Notes: generated from the letters alone by a model not told the origin. A stretch of 64,000 nucleotides of DNA from FEB-25 sp963726315 (GCA_963726315.1 CAVSBZ010000001.1:558001-622000); one strand, 5' to 3'. Positions 52,049 to 61,154 are shown, numbered from the stretch's first letter. Translations and numbers: made by a program.

Positions 52049-53824
52049 TTATGCCGGTTGTTCGAGCGGTTCTTCAAGCTCCGGTGCTTCCAGCTGGTTT
52101 TGCACCGTGCTCAGCCGGCGGTAGAGGCCATCCTGCGCCATCAGCTCGCGGTGCGTGCCCACCTGTTGGATCTGCCTGCCCTCCAGCACCACGATTTTAT
52201 CGGCGTTGCGGATGGTGGACAGCCGGTGGGCGATGATAATTGTCGTCCGCCCCACCATCAGCCGCTCTAATGCCTGCTGGATAAGCAGCTCGGTCTCGGT
52301 ATCCACCGACGAGGTGGCTTCATCCAATATCAGGATGGGCGCATCCTTGAGCACGGCGCGGGCGATGGACAGGCGCTGTTTCTGACCACCCGAAAGCTTC
52401 ACCCCACGCTCTCCGATTAACGTGTCGTAACCTTCGGAAAGGGCTGAGATAAAGCCATCGGCATTCGCGATTCGGGCGGCTGCGATCACCTCCTGCTCAG
52501 TAGCGTTCGGGCGTCCAAACAGGATGTTCTCACGCACCGAACCGTGGAACAGGAACACGTCTTGTAGCACGATGCTGATCTGCCGCCGAAGTGACTCTAG
52601 GGTGTACTGGCGGATGTCGGTGCCATCCAGGGTGATGCAGCCCGAACTGACGTCATAGAAGCGTGGAATCAGGCTGACCAGGGTCGACTTGCCCACCCCC
52701 GTCGGACCCACCAGCGCCACCACCTGGTGGGCATGGATCGCCAGGTTAATCTCCTCCAGCACGGGAGTGTCGGGTGCATATTCAAAGTTCACATTTTGGA
52801 GCAAGATCTCTCCCTCCGCGCGGCCTTCCAATGGGACGGCTCCGGGGCAGTTCTCCATCTCCGGTTGTTCCGCCAGCAGGTCAGACACCCGGTCGGCACC
52901 TGCCAGTGAACCCTGGATCTGCTCCCAGGCATTGCTCAAATCGCGCACCGGCTGGTAGAAAATATCCAGGTAGAGGAAGAACGCCACCAGGTCTGCCACA
53001 GAAAGCACCCCCTGGAGTGCCAGCTTGCCTCCAAAATAGATCACGATCAGCCACCCCATGGATGAAGTAAATTCGATGAACGGCTGGAAGGTAGCCATCA
53101 GCTTGAGTGCACCCAGCAGTGAGACGCGGTAGCGGTCAATGCCCTGGTTGACGCGCTTCATCTCTTCCACTTCACGCGTGAATGCCTTGATCTCGCGGAT
53201 GCCCTGCAGGCTGTCATTCAGGATGGCGTTCAGGTTGCCCAGCTCTTTCTGGCGCTCCCGGAAAGCCGGGCGCACGTAGCGGGCATATACCCTCAAGGAG
53301 ACGATCACCAACGGGATGGGAACCATGCTCAAGAGTGTCAGGCGCCAATTAAGGAATAATAAGATGGCGGTCACCCCAACTAGCGTGATCAGGTTCACGA
53401 ATACATCCGGGACTGCGTGCGAGATAAGCTGCTCGAACAACTCGGTGTCGTTGATCACACGGCTCATCAGCTGGCCGGTCTGCTTGTCCTCATAGTAACG
53501 CAAGGAAAGGGCTTGCAGGTGCTCATAAATATGCTTTCGTACATCCGCCACCACCCCCCATCCTGCCAGGTGGGCTTCATACGAGCGCAGGAATCGCATC
53601 GCCGCCCGTACGATATAAATTCCCAGCACGGCGAGGGTTAATGCGGTCACCGTCTGATACGATTTTGGAGTGACCGTTGAGCTGGTGACGATGTCAATAA
53701 GATTACGAATAGCCCACGGCACAAGCAGCTGGGTTCCAACCAGTAAGAACATGCTTATGATGGTTATAGTCAGCGCCAGCTTATAACGCTTGGCGTAGGA
53801 AAATACGAGCTGAATAGGAGTCAA
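52049..53824 (-). CDS. ABC exporter, fused membrane and ATPase domains (MsbA/LmrA type)
   Basis: 591 residues: six-helix membrane domain (about 1-320, with the RQKELGNLNAILNDSLQGIR coupling region) followed by the ATPase domain with Walker A ALVGPTGVGKSTLVSLIPRF, Q-loop ISIVLQDVFLF, signature LSGGQKQRLSIARA, Walker B ILILDEATSSVD and the switch histidine in IIIAHRLSTI. Works as a homodimer or with a partner half-transporter. The start is TTG 53824 behind GGGAAGG; no in-frame ATG lies closer. Substrate unknown (lipid, peptide or drug). Confidence 0.93.
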   Translation of the reverse strand: MTPIQLVFSYAKRYKLALTITIISMFLLVGTQLLVPWAIRNLIDIVTSSTVTPKSYQTVTALTLAVLGIYIVRAAMRFLRSYEAHLAGWGVVADVRKHIYEHLQALSLRYYEDKQTGQLMSRVINDTELFEQLISHAVPDVFVNLITLVGVTAILLFLNWRLTLLSMVPIPLVIVSLRVYARYVRPAFRERQKELGNLNAILNDSLQGIREIKAFTREVEEMKRVNQGIDRYRVSLLGALKLMATFQPFIEFTSSMGWLIVIYFGGKLALQGVLSVADLVAFFLYLDIFYQPVRDLSNAWEQIQGSLAGADRVSDLLAEQPEMENCPGAVPLEGRAEGEILLQNVNFEYAPDTPVLEEINLAIHAHQVVALVGPTGVGKSTLVSLIPRFYDVSSGCITLDGTDIRQYTLESLRRQISIVLQDVFLFHGSVRENILFGRPNATEQEVIAAARIANADGFISALSEGYDTLIGERGVKLSGGQKQRLSIARAVLKDAPILILDEATSSVDTETELLIQQALERLMVGRTTIIIAHRLSTIRNADKIVVLEGRQIQQVGTHRELMAQDGLYRRLSTVQNQLEAPELEEPLEQPA

Positions 53825-53945
53825 ACCGAATGCCTTCCCAACGATAAAGATATGTGTCTATTCATTCTACCCCAAACCATTTATTATAGGCCCCGCTGCT
53901 TAAATCACGGAGTGTATAATTACCAGGAAAGAGAGGAAATTTACC

Positions 53946-54383
53946 ATGTTATGGGTAACCCGTTCACATGTACACATTGACCGTGTAGCCTGCCCCTGGC
54001 TGATTACACGCTTTATAGATAGCGATGCAGATTTTTTGTTCGTCCCCAACAACCAGATCGAAAAGGTGGTTGCGGAAACTGGTGCCATACCCTTCGATGC
54101 CCCGGGGGTTGAGCTGGGGCATGCGGAAGGCAGGTGTTCGTTTGAATCCATCATCTTGAAATATGGGTTGAAAGAACCCGGTCTGTTGCGGTTGGCAAAA
54201 ATTGTGCACGCTGCTGATGTCGATGCAGATATTGATAAAGACCCGTTAGCGCGTGGGCTCGAAGCTTTGGCCAGTGGTTTCAGCCTGCGCTTCCCGGAAG
54301 ATAGCGAAAACCTGGCACACCAGTTTGACCTGTATGACGCCCTCTATGCCTGGTGCCGCATGGACGTGGCGAAAAATAAATAA
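53946..54383 (+). CDS. ChrB-domain (chromate resistance-like) protein
   Basis: 145 residues corresponding to the C-terminal ChrB domain alone: WVTRSHVHIDRVACPWLITR, FIDSDADFLFVP, GAIPFDAPGVELGHAEGRCS, then IVHAADVDADIDKDPLARGL and a C-terminal LYDALYAWCR. Conserved His, Cys and Asp residues suggest a metal site. In chromate operons ChrB is a sensor or regulator, but no chromate transporter gene is near, and stand-alone copies like this one are of unclear function. AGAGG precedes the ATG at 53946. Confidence 0.85.
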   Translation: MLWVTRSHVHIDRVACPWLITRFIDSDADFLFVPNNQIEKVVAETGAIPFDAPGVELGHAEGRCSFESIILKYGLKEPGLLRLAKIVHAADVDADIDKDPLARGLEALASGFSLRFPEDSENLAHQFDLYDALYAWCRMDVAKNK

Positions 54384-54630
54384 ACTGGGTGAGGCCGCAG
54401 GTGCAGACCCGCCGTCCAACAAAATCGCGTAATCTCATCATGGACGCATAACTGCGTCCGTGAGTGGTTGAGCGCGTAGTAATTGCCATAGGAACGTCTC
54501 CAGTTTTATGTAATGATTAACTATTTAGAAGTTTATTTTAAGCATTCTAAGATAGAATGACCCTGGCATCATCTTTTAATGTGCTATGAACCATAGATAA
54601 GAGATAATGATGCCTTAGAGGGAATCGAGC

Positions 54631-55194
54631 ATGAAAATATTACCGGAGAGCTGGGGCACAGATCGATTGATGGTGCGGGATGCAACCATGGACGACGTGC
54701 CCCATTTGCGGAATGTGTTTAATGCGTGTTCGTATGTAAGCGAGTGGGACAATACTTTCTATGTAGAAACTGAAGAAGCTTTTATCAAGCTGGTATCGAA
54801 AAGCCTGGGGCTAAACCATACAGCAAAAGATATTTTTAAGATGCAGAGTGTTTTTTTGCGCGGTGGAGCGGATATCATCGCGTATTTCCACCTTTTCCAT
54901 GATGCACCTATGCCCCACCGGGTATGGATTTCGATGTTTGTCGTCCACCCGCATTTCCAGAAGAACCGTTATGGATCCGAGCTGGCATATGGGATTTGGG
55001 ACCAGTTCAAGCAGCTTGGTGAATACGAGGCGATTTGGACGCGTGTCAGCCTGAAAAATTGGCCAGCCTTGAGGTTTTGGATCGATATGGGTTGGCGCAC
55101 GATTGTTCATTATGAGGGAGACACGGTGCTGGCTGACGATACTACGGCGGCAGTAGTATTAGAGCGGAAATTCGCCATGGCTTCAGCCGAGTAG
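54631..55194 (+). CDS. GNAT family N-acetyltransferase
   Basis: 187 residues with a GNAT plan: RLMVRDATMDDVPHLRNVFN at the start, the beta strand MPHRVWISMFVVHPHFQKNR leading into the acetyl-CoA loop (QKNRYGSEL in place of the usual Q/RxxGxG/A), and VSLKNWPALRFWIDMGWRTI near the end. ATG 54631 follows GAGGGAA. The substrate is not predictable; neighbours give no hint. Confidence 0.82.
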   Translation: MKILPESWGTDRLMVRDATMDDVPHLRNVFNACSYVSEWDNTFYVETEEAFIKLVSKSLGLNHTAKDIFKMQSVFLRGGADIIAYFHLFHDAPMPHRVWISMFVVHPHFQKNRYGSELAYGIWDQFKQLGEYEAIWTRVSLKNWPALRFWIDMGWRTIVHYEGDTVLADDTTAAVVLERKFAMASAE

Positions 55195-55220
55195 CGAATT
55201 CTCTGGTACCCGAATCAAGT

Positions 55221-56738
55221 TTACTCTGTCGGAGGAAGCTGGTTCTCGCCAAGCCTGCGCAGTGAGTTCGAGATCGTTTTGAGCGCCAGCTCGCGTTCAG
55301 GCGTTGCAGGTTGCGACACCCAGTGATTGCGCTGCTCGAGCAGTCCCTGCATGCGGGTATGCCTCTCGTCCGGTGGAATTACAGCCGGCAGGGTGTCATG
55401 GTCGGGTAGTAGCGTATCTACATCCCGCAGAGCTCGGAAGACATATCCGGTTATCCCTACCAGGGCGGCAATCGCCCCCCCGACGACGAACAGCAGCGCC
55501 ATTCCTCGTCCAGGTCCGGTGCCCATGATCGACCCAAAAGTTGATGCCAGGAAGCTGGCTGGGTCCTGCATTGCTGGCTCGAGCACCTTATCAGAAAGTG
55601 GCCCCGCGATGAGCATCGCCATTGGTGTGACAAACCAGGCAATCAGCCGGCGGATGGAGAACACGCGTCCCTGCAGGTCAGGCGGCACCTTCGCCTGCCA
55701 GATAGCCTGGTTGGAGCCATTAATGATCGGGACGAAGAACATTCCTAAAAAGCCTGAAATTGCCCAGAAAGGGATGCTCCGTCCGAACCCCATCAAGACG
55801 GTGCCCAATAGGCTGGCGATAAACCAGCCAAAGAGGACGCCGTGCACCCGTTTCTTAGGCCCTCCCCAGGCGCTCATCACCAGACCTCCGATCACGCCTC
55901 CGATTGCCGCCGCTGAATTAACATAGGCAAGCGCTTTCTCGTTGCTGCTGGTATTGGCCAGGATCATCGCTGCCTCGACGGCGCCAGGAATACCCACGAA
56001 GAAATTACCGGTAAGAAACACGATTTGCAAGGCAAGTAGTGATGGTCGCCTCCAAATATAGCTAAATCCGAATACGGATTCCTTTAAGATGTTGCTGCGT
56101 GCCTTTATCCCCTCTAAAGTGATCTTGGGCTGTGGGATATGTACCAACAGCAGAGCGCCGATGGCAAAAGCAAAAGTAGCCAGGTCAATCAGTAATATGC
56201 CGGAGACGCCGATGATCCCCAACAAAGAACCAGCTAATATGGGCGCAAAAATATTCGAAGCGGTATCGGCAAGCGAGAGCATACCGTTGGCGCGACCATA
56301 CTGCTCCTTGGGAATCATGGTGGATATGGCAGCTGAGTAAGCCGGCCACTGGAATGACTGAAACACCCCTTGGATGGCACTGGTGATGAACAGGTGCCAT
56401 ATTTGCAGGTACCCGGTAGTGAACAGGATCAGAATGATGAGACTGGCAATGCCGGAGGCAATGTCACTGATCATCATCATCAGCTTGCGGTTAGACCGGT
56501 CCACCAGAGCCCCGGCAAACGGGGACGCGATGAGCATCGGCGCGACGAAAAAGAACCCGATCAGTGCCAGAGCGGTGGCGGAGTTGGTTTTTTCATACGC
56601 CCAGATGGTCATGGCGAAGATGGTCATGCTGGTTCCCAGCAGGGAGATGATCTGACCGACCCACACAATGGAGAAGCCAAACATCCCGCTAGGGCGTTTT
56701 AAATCCGGGTGGTTATTGGGTAGCTGAACTGTGCTCAT
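55221..56738 (-). CDS. MFS transporter (drug/enterobactin-exporter-like)
   Basis: 505 residues, twelve membrane helices of the MFS_3 type: FGFSIVWVGQIISLLGTSMT, MIASPFAGALVDRSNRKLMM (the loop 2-3 D-R-x-x-R/K motif), FQSFQWPAYSAAISTMIPKE, LSLADTASNIFAPILAGSLL. A soluble C-terminal tail of about 70 residues (from LLPDHDTLPAVIPP) is longer than usual and ends in a helix like those before SHOCT modules, though without a clear module. It exports an unknown compound. The neighbouring terminator at 56770-56790 separates it from the operon upstream. Confidence 0.9.
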   Translation of the reverse strand: MSTVQLPNNHPDLKRPSGMFGFSIVWVGQIISLLGTSMTIFAMTIWAYEKTNSATALALIGFFFVAPMLIASPFAGALVDRSNRKLMMMISDIASGIASLIILILFTTGYLQIWHLFITSAIQGVFQSFQWPAYSAAISTMIPKEQYGRANGMLSLADTASNIFAPILAGSLLGIIGVSGILLIDLATFAFAIGALLLVHIPQPKITLEGIKARSNILKESVFGFSYIWRRPSLLALQIVFLTGNFFVGIPGAVEAAMILANTSSNEKALAYVNSAAAIGGVIGGLVMSAWGGPKKRVHGVLFGWFIASLLGTVLMGFGRSIPFWAISGFLGMFFVPIINGSNQAIWQAKVPPDLQGRVFSIRRLIAWFVTPMAMLIAGPLSDKVLEPAMQDPASFLASTFGSIMGTGPGRGMALLFVVGGAIAALVGITGYVFRALRDVDTLLPDHDTLPAVIPPDERHTRMQGLLEQRNHWVSQPATPERELALKTISNSLRRLGENQLPPTE

Positions 56739-56769
56739 AAATCCATGAAAGTATACTTCACAAAAAACG

Positions 56770-56790
56770 CCCGTGGAAGTTTCCCACGGG
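56770..56790 (-). terminator. Terminator of the DUF2089/DUF4097 operon
   Basis: Read on the minus strand: CCCGTGG, a 7-base loop, CCACGGG, then CGTTTTTT. A 7-bp GC-rich stem with a run of six T, 28 bases after the last stop codon: a standard intrinsic terminator. Confidence 0.85.
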
Positions 56791-56817
56791 TCGTTTGATG
56801 AGATCGATGGATAAAAA

Positions 56818-57792
56818 TCAGGATTGATCCTTCATCAGCTTGATCGCCTCGTCAACCGTCATCTCACCGCGCTCGATTCGCTCCAGGATTTCAGCTGTAC
56901 TGAGTTGTTCTGGAGAGCTGGATGGGGAGTCAACCGGAGGGATGGGAGAAATGGGGGGAATCGGGCTCATCTCCACAGGGCTGGTCGTTGTTACCGTGGT
57001 GGCGGGTGTCCCTTCCGTCTCTATCGACACACCTCCAGAGACGCTCTTGAGCCTGACTGCCGTCCCACCACCCTGGATTTGAGTTACTTTCAGCCCATGG
57101 CCCATGCTGGTAACCGCGGCTGGCAGCGAAGAGCGTATGCTCCCGCTCACGCTGTTCAGTTCAACGTTACAGCGCGTGTTAGCAGGAACAACCATCCTCA
57201 CCGATCCTGAAACGGAGGTGAAGCGGTAGGGTCCCTCAGCGACAGGGGTTTGCAGGTGCAAATCACCACTCACCGTGGATGCATCTGCCGAGGGAAAATT
57301 AGACTCGGTCAGGTGTACCCTGCCTGAAACGGTGTTCAAATCAAGCACACCCGCCAGCTGCGTCCCGCTAATATCCCCGCTGACTGCCCCGAGCTTAATT
57401 GGCCCAGACAGCTTGGCTAATGTCACGTTACCGCTGATCGTCTTTAACTTGAACACACCTTCGAGCTCACCCACGTTAAGTGTACTGCTGACGCATGATA
57501 CCTCGAGATGAGTACCCTGTGGCACCCGTACCGAGTAGTCCACCCTGGGTGGATGCGAAAGGAAACCGAAAAAGGCATCATTGGAGCGGGTTTCAACCCG
57601 CACAGTCCCATCCGCATCCTGGTTCATCTCAACCGCAATCCTGCCGTTGTCAAAATTACCATGCTTGACAGCCTTGACCTCGATCACCCCTGCTTCTCCC
57701 GGCTGGACAATTACCGACCCGCGGACATTGGAAATGATCAAACGCGCCGGGGCTGCTACCGTATATTTCTGTTCTATGATTTCATCAGACAT
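56818..57792 (-). CDS. DUF4097 (adhesin-like beta-helix) protein with C-terminal SHOCT-like module
   Basis: 324 residues. Residues about 10-245 are the repetitive DUF4097 beta-solenoid (FKLKTISGNVTLAKLSGPIK, DLNTVSGRVHLTES, YRFTSVSGSVRMVVPANTRC). A proline-rich linker (SPIPPISPIPPVDSP) follows, and the last 25 residues are a two-helix module (STAEILERIERGEMTVDEAI). This arrangement recalls YvlB/LiaX proteins of Firmicutes, which sense envelope stress. No signal peptide is visible. ATG 57792 has GGAGG. Last gene of the operon, ending before the terminator. Confidence 0.85.
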   Translation of the reverse strand: MSDEIIEQKYTVAAPARLIISNVRGSVIVQPGEAGVIEVKAVKHGNFDNGRIAVEMNQDADGTVRVETRSNDAFFGFLSHPPRVDYSVRVPQGTHLEVSCVSSTLNVGELEGVFKLKTISGNVTLAKLSGPIKLGAVSGDISGTQLAGVLDLNTVSGRVHLTESNFPSADASTVSGDLHLQTPVAEGPYRFTSVSGSVRMVVPANTRCNVELNSVSGSIRSSLPAAVTSMGHGLKVTQIQGGGTAVRLKSVSGGVSIETEGTPATTVTTTSPVEMSPIPPISPIPPVDSPSSSPEQLSTAEILERIERGEMTVDEAIKLMKDQS

Positions 57793-57836
57793 AATAACCT
57801 CCACAAATTTTCAAATTGCAGGGCATTGGCATGGAT

Positions 57837-58211
57837 TTAATCGATGAAAACCTCGATATGCTCCCCGTCTTCTTCATCCACCACATCCACGATCTTTCCT
57901 TCCATCTGCCCAGATCGTATAGCATCGGCGATCTGACCAAAATTAACATCCGGAGCATATTGGCTGGCGATACTCATCCCCGCGTCCACCAACCCCAGGG
58001 GTAGATTAACATTGACCTTGGCTTTGCCCGTAATCATGTCGGTGACGCGCACACGCAGCATGCCTTTTCCTGAACGGCTGGTTGTTACTACTGGGCGAGG
58101 TTCCTTGCGGCTTTCCCGCAATGCAGCCAGCAGCTTGGCGCCTTCCTCGGCATTGATCTTGCCTTCCTGGATCATTCTTAATATTCGCATTCTTTCTTCT
58201 GTTGTTGCCAT
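57837..58211 (-). CDS. Small protein with N-terminal SHOCT-like module
   Basis: 124 residues. The N-terminus is the shared module (TTEERMRILRMIQEGKINAE, then EGAKLLAAL); residues 40-124 form a domain (LRVRVTDMITGKAKVNVNLP, FGQIADAIRSGQMEGKIVDV) with an acidic end, VDEEDGEHIEVFID. A very similar acidic ending closes the next gene upstream in the operon, so the two share this C-terminal piece as well. The ATG at 58211 has GGAGG five bases upstream. Cytoplasmic; function unknown. Confidence 0.82.
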   Translation of the reverse strand: MATTEERMRILRMIQEGKINAEEGAKLLAALRESRKEPRPVVTTSRSGKGMLRVRVTDMITGKAKVNVNLPLGLVDAGMSIASQYAPDVNFGQIADAIRSGQMEGKIVDVVDEEDGEHIEVFID

Positions 58212-58278
58212 AAAGACCTCCACATAATATTTGGCATGAGCAATGAAATTTAGATAACCATTTACTCTATAATTGCTT

Positions 58279-58959
58279 TTATCCGATATAAACTTCGACC
58301 TTTTCACCCGAATCGCCTTCATCTACATTCACATAGAAGGGCTGTTCTGGCGACGTTTTTTCCAGCGCCAGGATAAGTTCATCCAGGTTGGCTTTTTCGA
58401 AATCGCGATTGTGAATATAAGGTTTGATGATACGCAGCACCCAGGCAGCAAAACGGATGGGGATGGGCAGGCTGATGGCGATGGTCCGGGGCCACTCCCC
58501 GGCTTCCTGGTGAACCCTGACGTGCAGCCAACGTGTCGTCCGGCTGGCAGCTGCCAGGCTGATGATGATGATACCCAGGATCAAGGGGAACCACAGGCAG
58601 GCGAACCAGAATCCAAATCCACCACTTTGATAAGCTTGCCACATGAGCAGACCACTGACAATGGTAATGCTGAGACCAACCGTCAGGGGGATCCACCACC
58701 AGCGGCGCCACTTCCGGGTTTCAGCATCAAAATCAGTTGAAGCTGCCGAAGGCCTGGTCTCAGGGATAGGTTCTTCTTCAATAACTTCAGGTGCCGGAGA
58801 AGGTCCATACGCACTCGGGGCAGCTGGGCTGATTTGGGGTGCCTCAACTTCTTCAGGCTCGCCTTGCAGTGAATTGAGCAGCCTCACGCCCTCGGCCGCG
58901 CTGATGACACCTTTTTCGATCATTTCAAGGATTTGTAGACGTTCAGCTTCGTTAGTCAT
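58279..58959 (-). CDS. Membrane protein with N-terminal SHOCT-like module
   Basis: 226 residues. N-terminal module (EAERLQILEMIEKGVISAAE, GVRLLNSL), a proline- and glutamate-rich linker, two membrane helices (IPLTVGLSITIVSGLLMWQA; FWFACLWFPLILGIIIISLA), then a cytoplasmic part with IAISLPIPIRFAAWVLRIIK and the ending VDEGDSGEKVEVYIG, like that of the gene downstream. Start ATG 58959 with GGTGA nine bases upstream; ATG 58968 is possible. It probably holds the other module-bearing proteins at the membrane (inference). Confidence 0.82.
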   Translation of the reverse strand: MTNEAERLQILEMIEKGVISAAEGVRLLNSLQGEPEEVEAPQISPAAPSAYGPSPAPEVIEEEPIPETRPSAASTDFDAETRKWRRWWWIPLTVGLSITIVSGLLMWQAYQSGGFGFWFACLWFPLILGIIIISLAAASRTTRWLHVRVHQEAGEWPRTIAISLPIPIRFAAWVLRIIKPYIHNRDFEKANLDELILALEKTSPEQPFYVNVDEGDSGEKVEVYIG

Positions 58960-59027
58960 TCTAAGCATTCACCTTTCACCATGGGATTGGAACGGTCACC
59001 CAGGTCATCAAAATTAATCGAATACCT

Positions 59028-60308
59028 TCAAGCCTGATCTTCCAATGCTGTTAATAGCTTCTCAGCCTCTTCCATGGTTATTTTCTTCTGTTCCAGCATC
59101 CGCAGGATCATCAGGCGTTCCTCTTCCTTAACCGGCTCACTCGGAGGGGTTGGTGGTCTTGGCGCACCTGGAAATGTGAGCACCCCTAAACCTATCGGAT
59201 GACGACCATGGCGTTCAGCGCGCTCCATCGCCTGGGTTTTATACTCCATCTTGCGCTGTGCCGCCGCCATTTTTTGTTCCATTCTCGCCTGTGCCCGTCG
59301 CATGCGTTCCTGTGCCCGTTGCGTGGCGCGCTCACTGGCTTGACGCGCACGGTCTTCAATCCTGCGCGCCTGGTCCTCGGTTAATCTTGCCGCACTCAGG
59401 CGCATCGTCAGGCTGGAAAGCTGGGCATTCAACTGGTCTTCCATCATGCGTACCTGTGATTCAACCTGATCGGATATCTGCTGGCTGACTGCGTCTGCCA
59501 TTACATCCACCTCAGCACTCATATCAATGTCCAGGTCATCCATATCCCAGTCTGGGGCGTGGGTATCAAGCACGACATTTCCATTGGCAGACAGGGTAAT
59601 CTTGGCATCGCCTTCTCCGAGAGTGAGTGCATATGGGGTCTGCACAGGCGCAGAGGCGTGGATCCCCGGCAGATCGACCATCACCTGAGATGCCTTGGGA
59701 ACACTGATCTCAACACTGGCATCCGAAGATAAGCGGCAGAACAGGTTGCCAGTACAATCAAATTCATAATCATGACCCGGAGCCGGATCAAGGCGCAGCA
59801 TAACATTGCCATTGGCTGACGCTTTGGCGCTTCCACCCACATCGCTGAGGCTCAGGTTCCCAGAAATCTTTCCGCTGATAATAAAATTTCCCTGTACACT
59901 CCGCACAGACACATCGCCAACGATTGTATCGATGTTGAAGTCACCGTCTACATTCTTTGCTGTAAGGTTACCGCTAACCTTGCTAATACTGGTTGCACAT
60001 ACATTACGCAGCTCAAGTTCTCCATTGACCGTATCTATGGATAAGCTTCCATCCAGCGCTTTGATAAAGGCATCCCCATGCACAGCCCGCACCTGCACCA
60101 CGGCAGCCCGGGGAACCCGCACACTGCAGCTGCTGATGCAGTGAATGATAACCTGGTCCTCGCGGGTTTCGAGGGAGAGATCTTCAGGTGAATCAGCTTT
60201 TGCTATCACCTGGAAGTCATCTTGCCCTTTAAGCCGCAGATCTCCACTGACATCAAGCACAATAAGGGGAGAAGCACCGGTGGTTGCAAATTGTTTATCC
60301 ATACTCAT
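59028..60308 (-). CDS. DUF4097-type protein with coiled coil and C-terminal SHOCT-like module
   Basis: 426 residues. About 1-250 is a DUF4097 beta-solenoid (LSIDTVNGELELRNVCATSI, NGNVMLRLDPAPGHDYEF). About 275-370 is a long, methionine-, arginine- and glutamine-rich coiled coil (ERATQRAQERMRRAQARMEQ). After a proline linker the C-terminus repeats the shared module (EERLMILRMLEQKKITMEEA). It begins in an ATGA overlap with the DUF2089 gene, so the two are translationally coupled. No signal peptide; probably a cytoplasmic scaffold or sensor. Confidence 0.85.
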   Translation of the reverse strand: MSMDKQFATTGASPLIVLDVSGDLRLKGQDDFQVIAKADSPEDLSLETREDQVIIHCISSCSVRVPRAAVVQVRAVHGDAFIKALDGSLSIDTVNGELELRNVCATSISKVSGNLTAKNVDGDFNIDTIVGDVSVRSVQGNFIISGKISGNLSLSDVGGSAKASANGNVMLRLDPAPGHDYEFDCTGNLFCRLSSDASVEISVPKASQVMVDLPGIHASAPVQTPYALTLGEGDAKITLSANGNVVLDTHAPDWDMDDLDIDMSAEVDVMADAVSQQISDQVESQVRMMEDQLNAQLSSLTMRLSAARLTEDQARRIEDRARQASERATQRAQERMRRAQARMEQKMAAAQRKMEYKTQAMERAERHGRHPIGLGVLTFPGAPRPPTPPSEPVKEEERLMILRMLEQKKITMEEAEKLLTALEDQA

Positions 60309-60691
60309 TTCTCACTTTCCTGTAGCAAGCGCATGGCTTCCTCAGCACTGATCACTCCCTGGTCCAGGTCTTCCAGAATCCGCTGGCGTTCTTTATCACT
60401 CAGACCCATGACCGGCTCTTCTCCACCCGGCTCATACCCCAATGCCCGTATGACTTCTTGCAGCCGGTTGCGGATAGTCGGGTAGGATAGATCAAGCTCG
60501 ACTTCCATTCTGGTGATCTTACCTTCGCAGCGGATAAACGTTTCGACGAAAGACAGCTGCTCCTGGGTGAGCTGCGAGAATGGACCACCGGTAAAGCGTC
60601 CCTCAATCGTGGTATCGCAATCCTGGCAGTATATCCGTGTGACAGTAACTTCTCCACCGCATATTGGGCATCGGGTTGGCAGGGTATTCAT
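60305..60691 (-). CDS. DUF2089 protein: zinc ribbon, HTH and SHOCT-like module (putative regulator)
   Basis: 128 residues. N-terminal zinc ribbon (CPICGG then CQDCDT), a middle helix-turn-helix of sigma-factor type (LSFVETFIRCEGKITRMEVE, LDLSYPTIRNRLQEVIRALG), and the C-terminal module (ERQRILEDLDQGVISAEEAM). The HTH suggests it binds DNA and controls its own operon; the module could link it to the DUF4097 proteins encoded next to it. Start at 60691 behind GGAGGTAAC. Family DUF2089 is otherwise poorly characterised. Confidence 0.87.
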   Translation of the reverse strand: MNTLPTRCPICGGEVTVTRIYCQDCDTTIEGRFTGGPFSQLTQEQLSFVETFIRCEGKITRMEVELDLSYPTIRNRLQEVIRALGYEPGGEEPVMGLSDKERQRILEDLDQGVISAEEAMRLLQESEK

Positions 60692-60754
60692 TCTCGGTTA
60701 CCTCCAGCGATTGCTTCTCGATTGAGTTTCTGCATGGTTAAACGCTCCTGCTGA

Positions 60755-60991
60755 TCACAGCATGATCAGGAAATTAGGTGAATTGGCTTGCTCAGTATTC
60801 AGCTTGGCTCGGGGGCGATCTTTTAGTTTAAGCCCCACGCTGATCAACGCTTCACCAAGCGAGGGTAATAACCGGTCCATCAGGGATGGCTTGAAGTGTA
60901 CCGGTCTCATCAAGGTGTGACCGTCTTCAAGCCCATCACCGGCGTTCCGGTTTTCCATTTTCATCAGTTCAACAATCCTCATTTCAAACAT
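60755..60991 (-). CDS. Small protein, first gene of the DUF2089 operon
   Basis: 78 residues, not recognised. Supported by a strong ribosome-binding site (AAGGAGG, five bases before ATG 60991), a good promoter 45 bases upstream, and co-directional genes downstream. The middle (MDRLLPSLGEALISVGLKLK) is an amphipathic helix that could lie on a membrane surface. No SHOCT-like module. A short leader protein or regulator of the operon is possible. Confidence 0.65.
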   Translation of the reverse strand: MFEMRIVELMKMENRNAGDGLEDGHTLMRPVHFKPSLMDRLLPSLGEALISVGLKLKDRPRAKLNTEQANSPNFLIML

Positions 60992-61035
60992 AACAGCCTC
61001 CTTTGGTTGCCTTGTGCTGCTTGTTCTTGATTGTT

Positions 61036-61063
61036 ATTATACACAATATTTGATATTTGTCAA
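61036..61063 (-). promoter_or_regulatory. Promoter of the DUF2089/DUF4097 operon
   Basis: On the minus strand TTGACA (61063..61058), 16 bases, TATAAT (61041..61036): both boxes match the consensus exactly. The surrounding 61020-61110 is extremely AT-rich with repeated AATATT pieces (CAATATTT and AAATATTG), which may bind the operon's regulator. Confidence 0.8.
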
Positions 61064-61154
61064 TAATATATTAAATTATTTCAATATAAATATTGATATT
61101 TTTTATGTTATATTCAATTATCTTGTAAATCGCGAGAATATTTGGAACTGCTTT

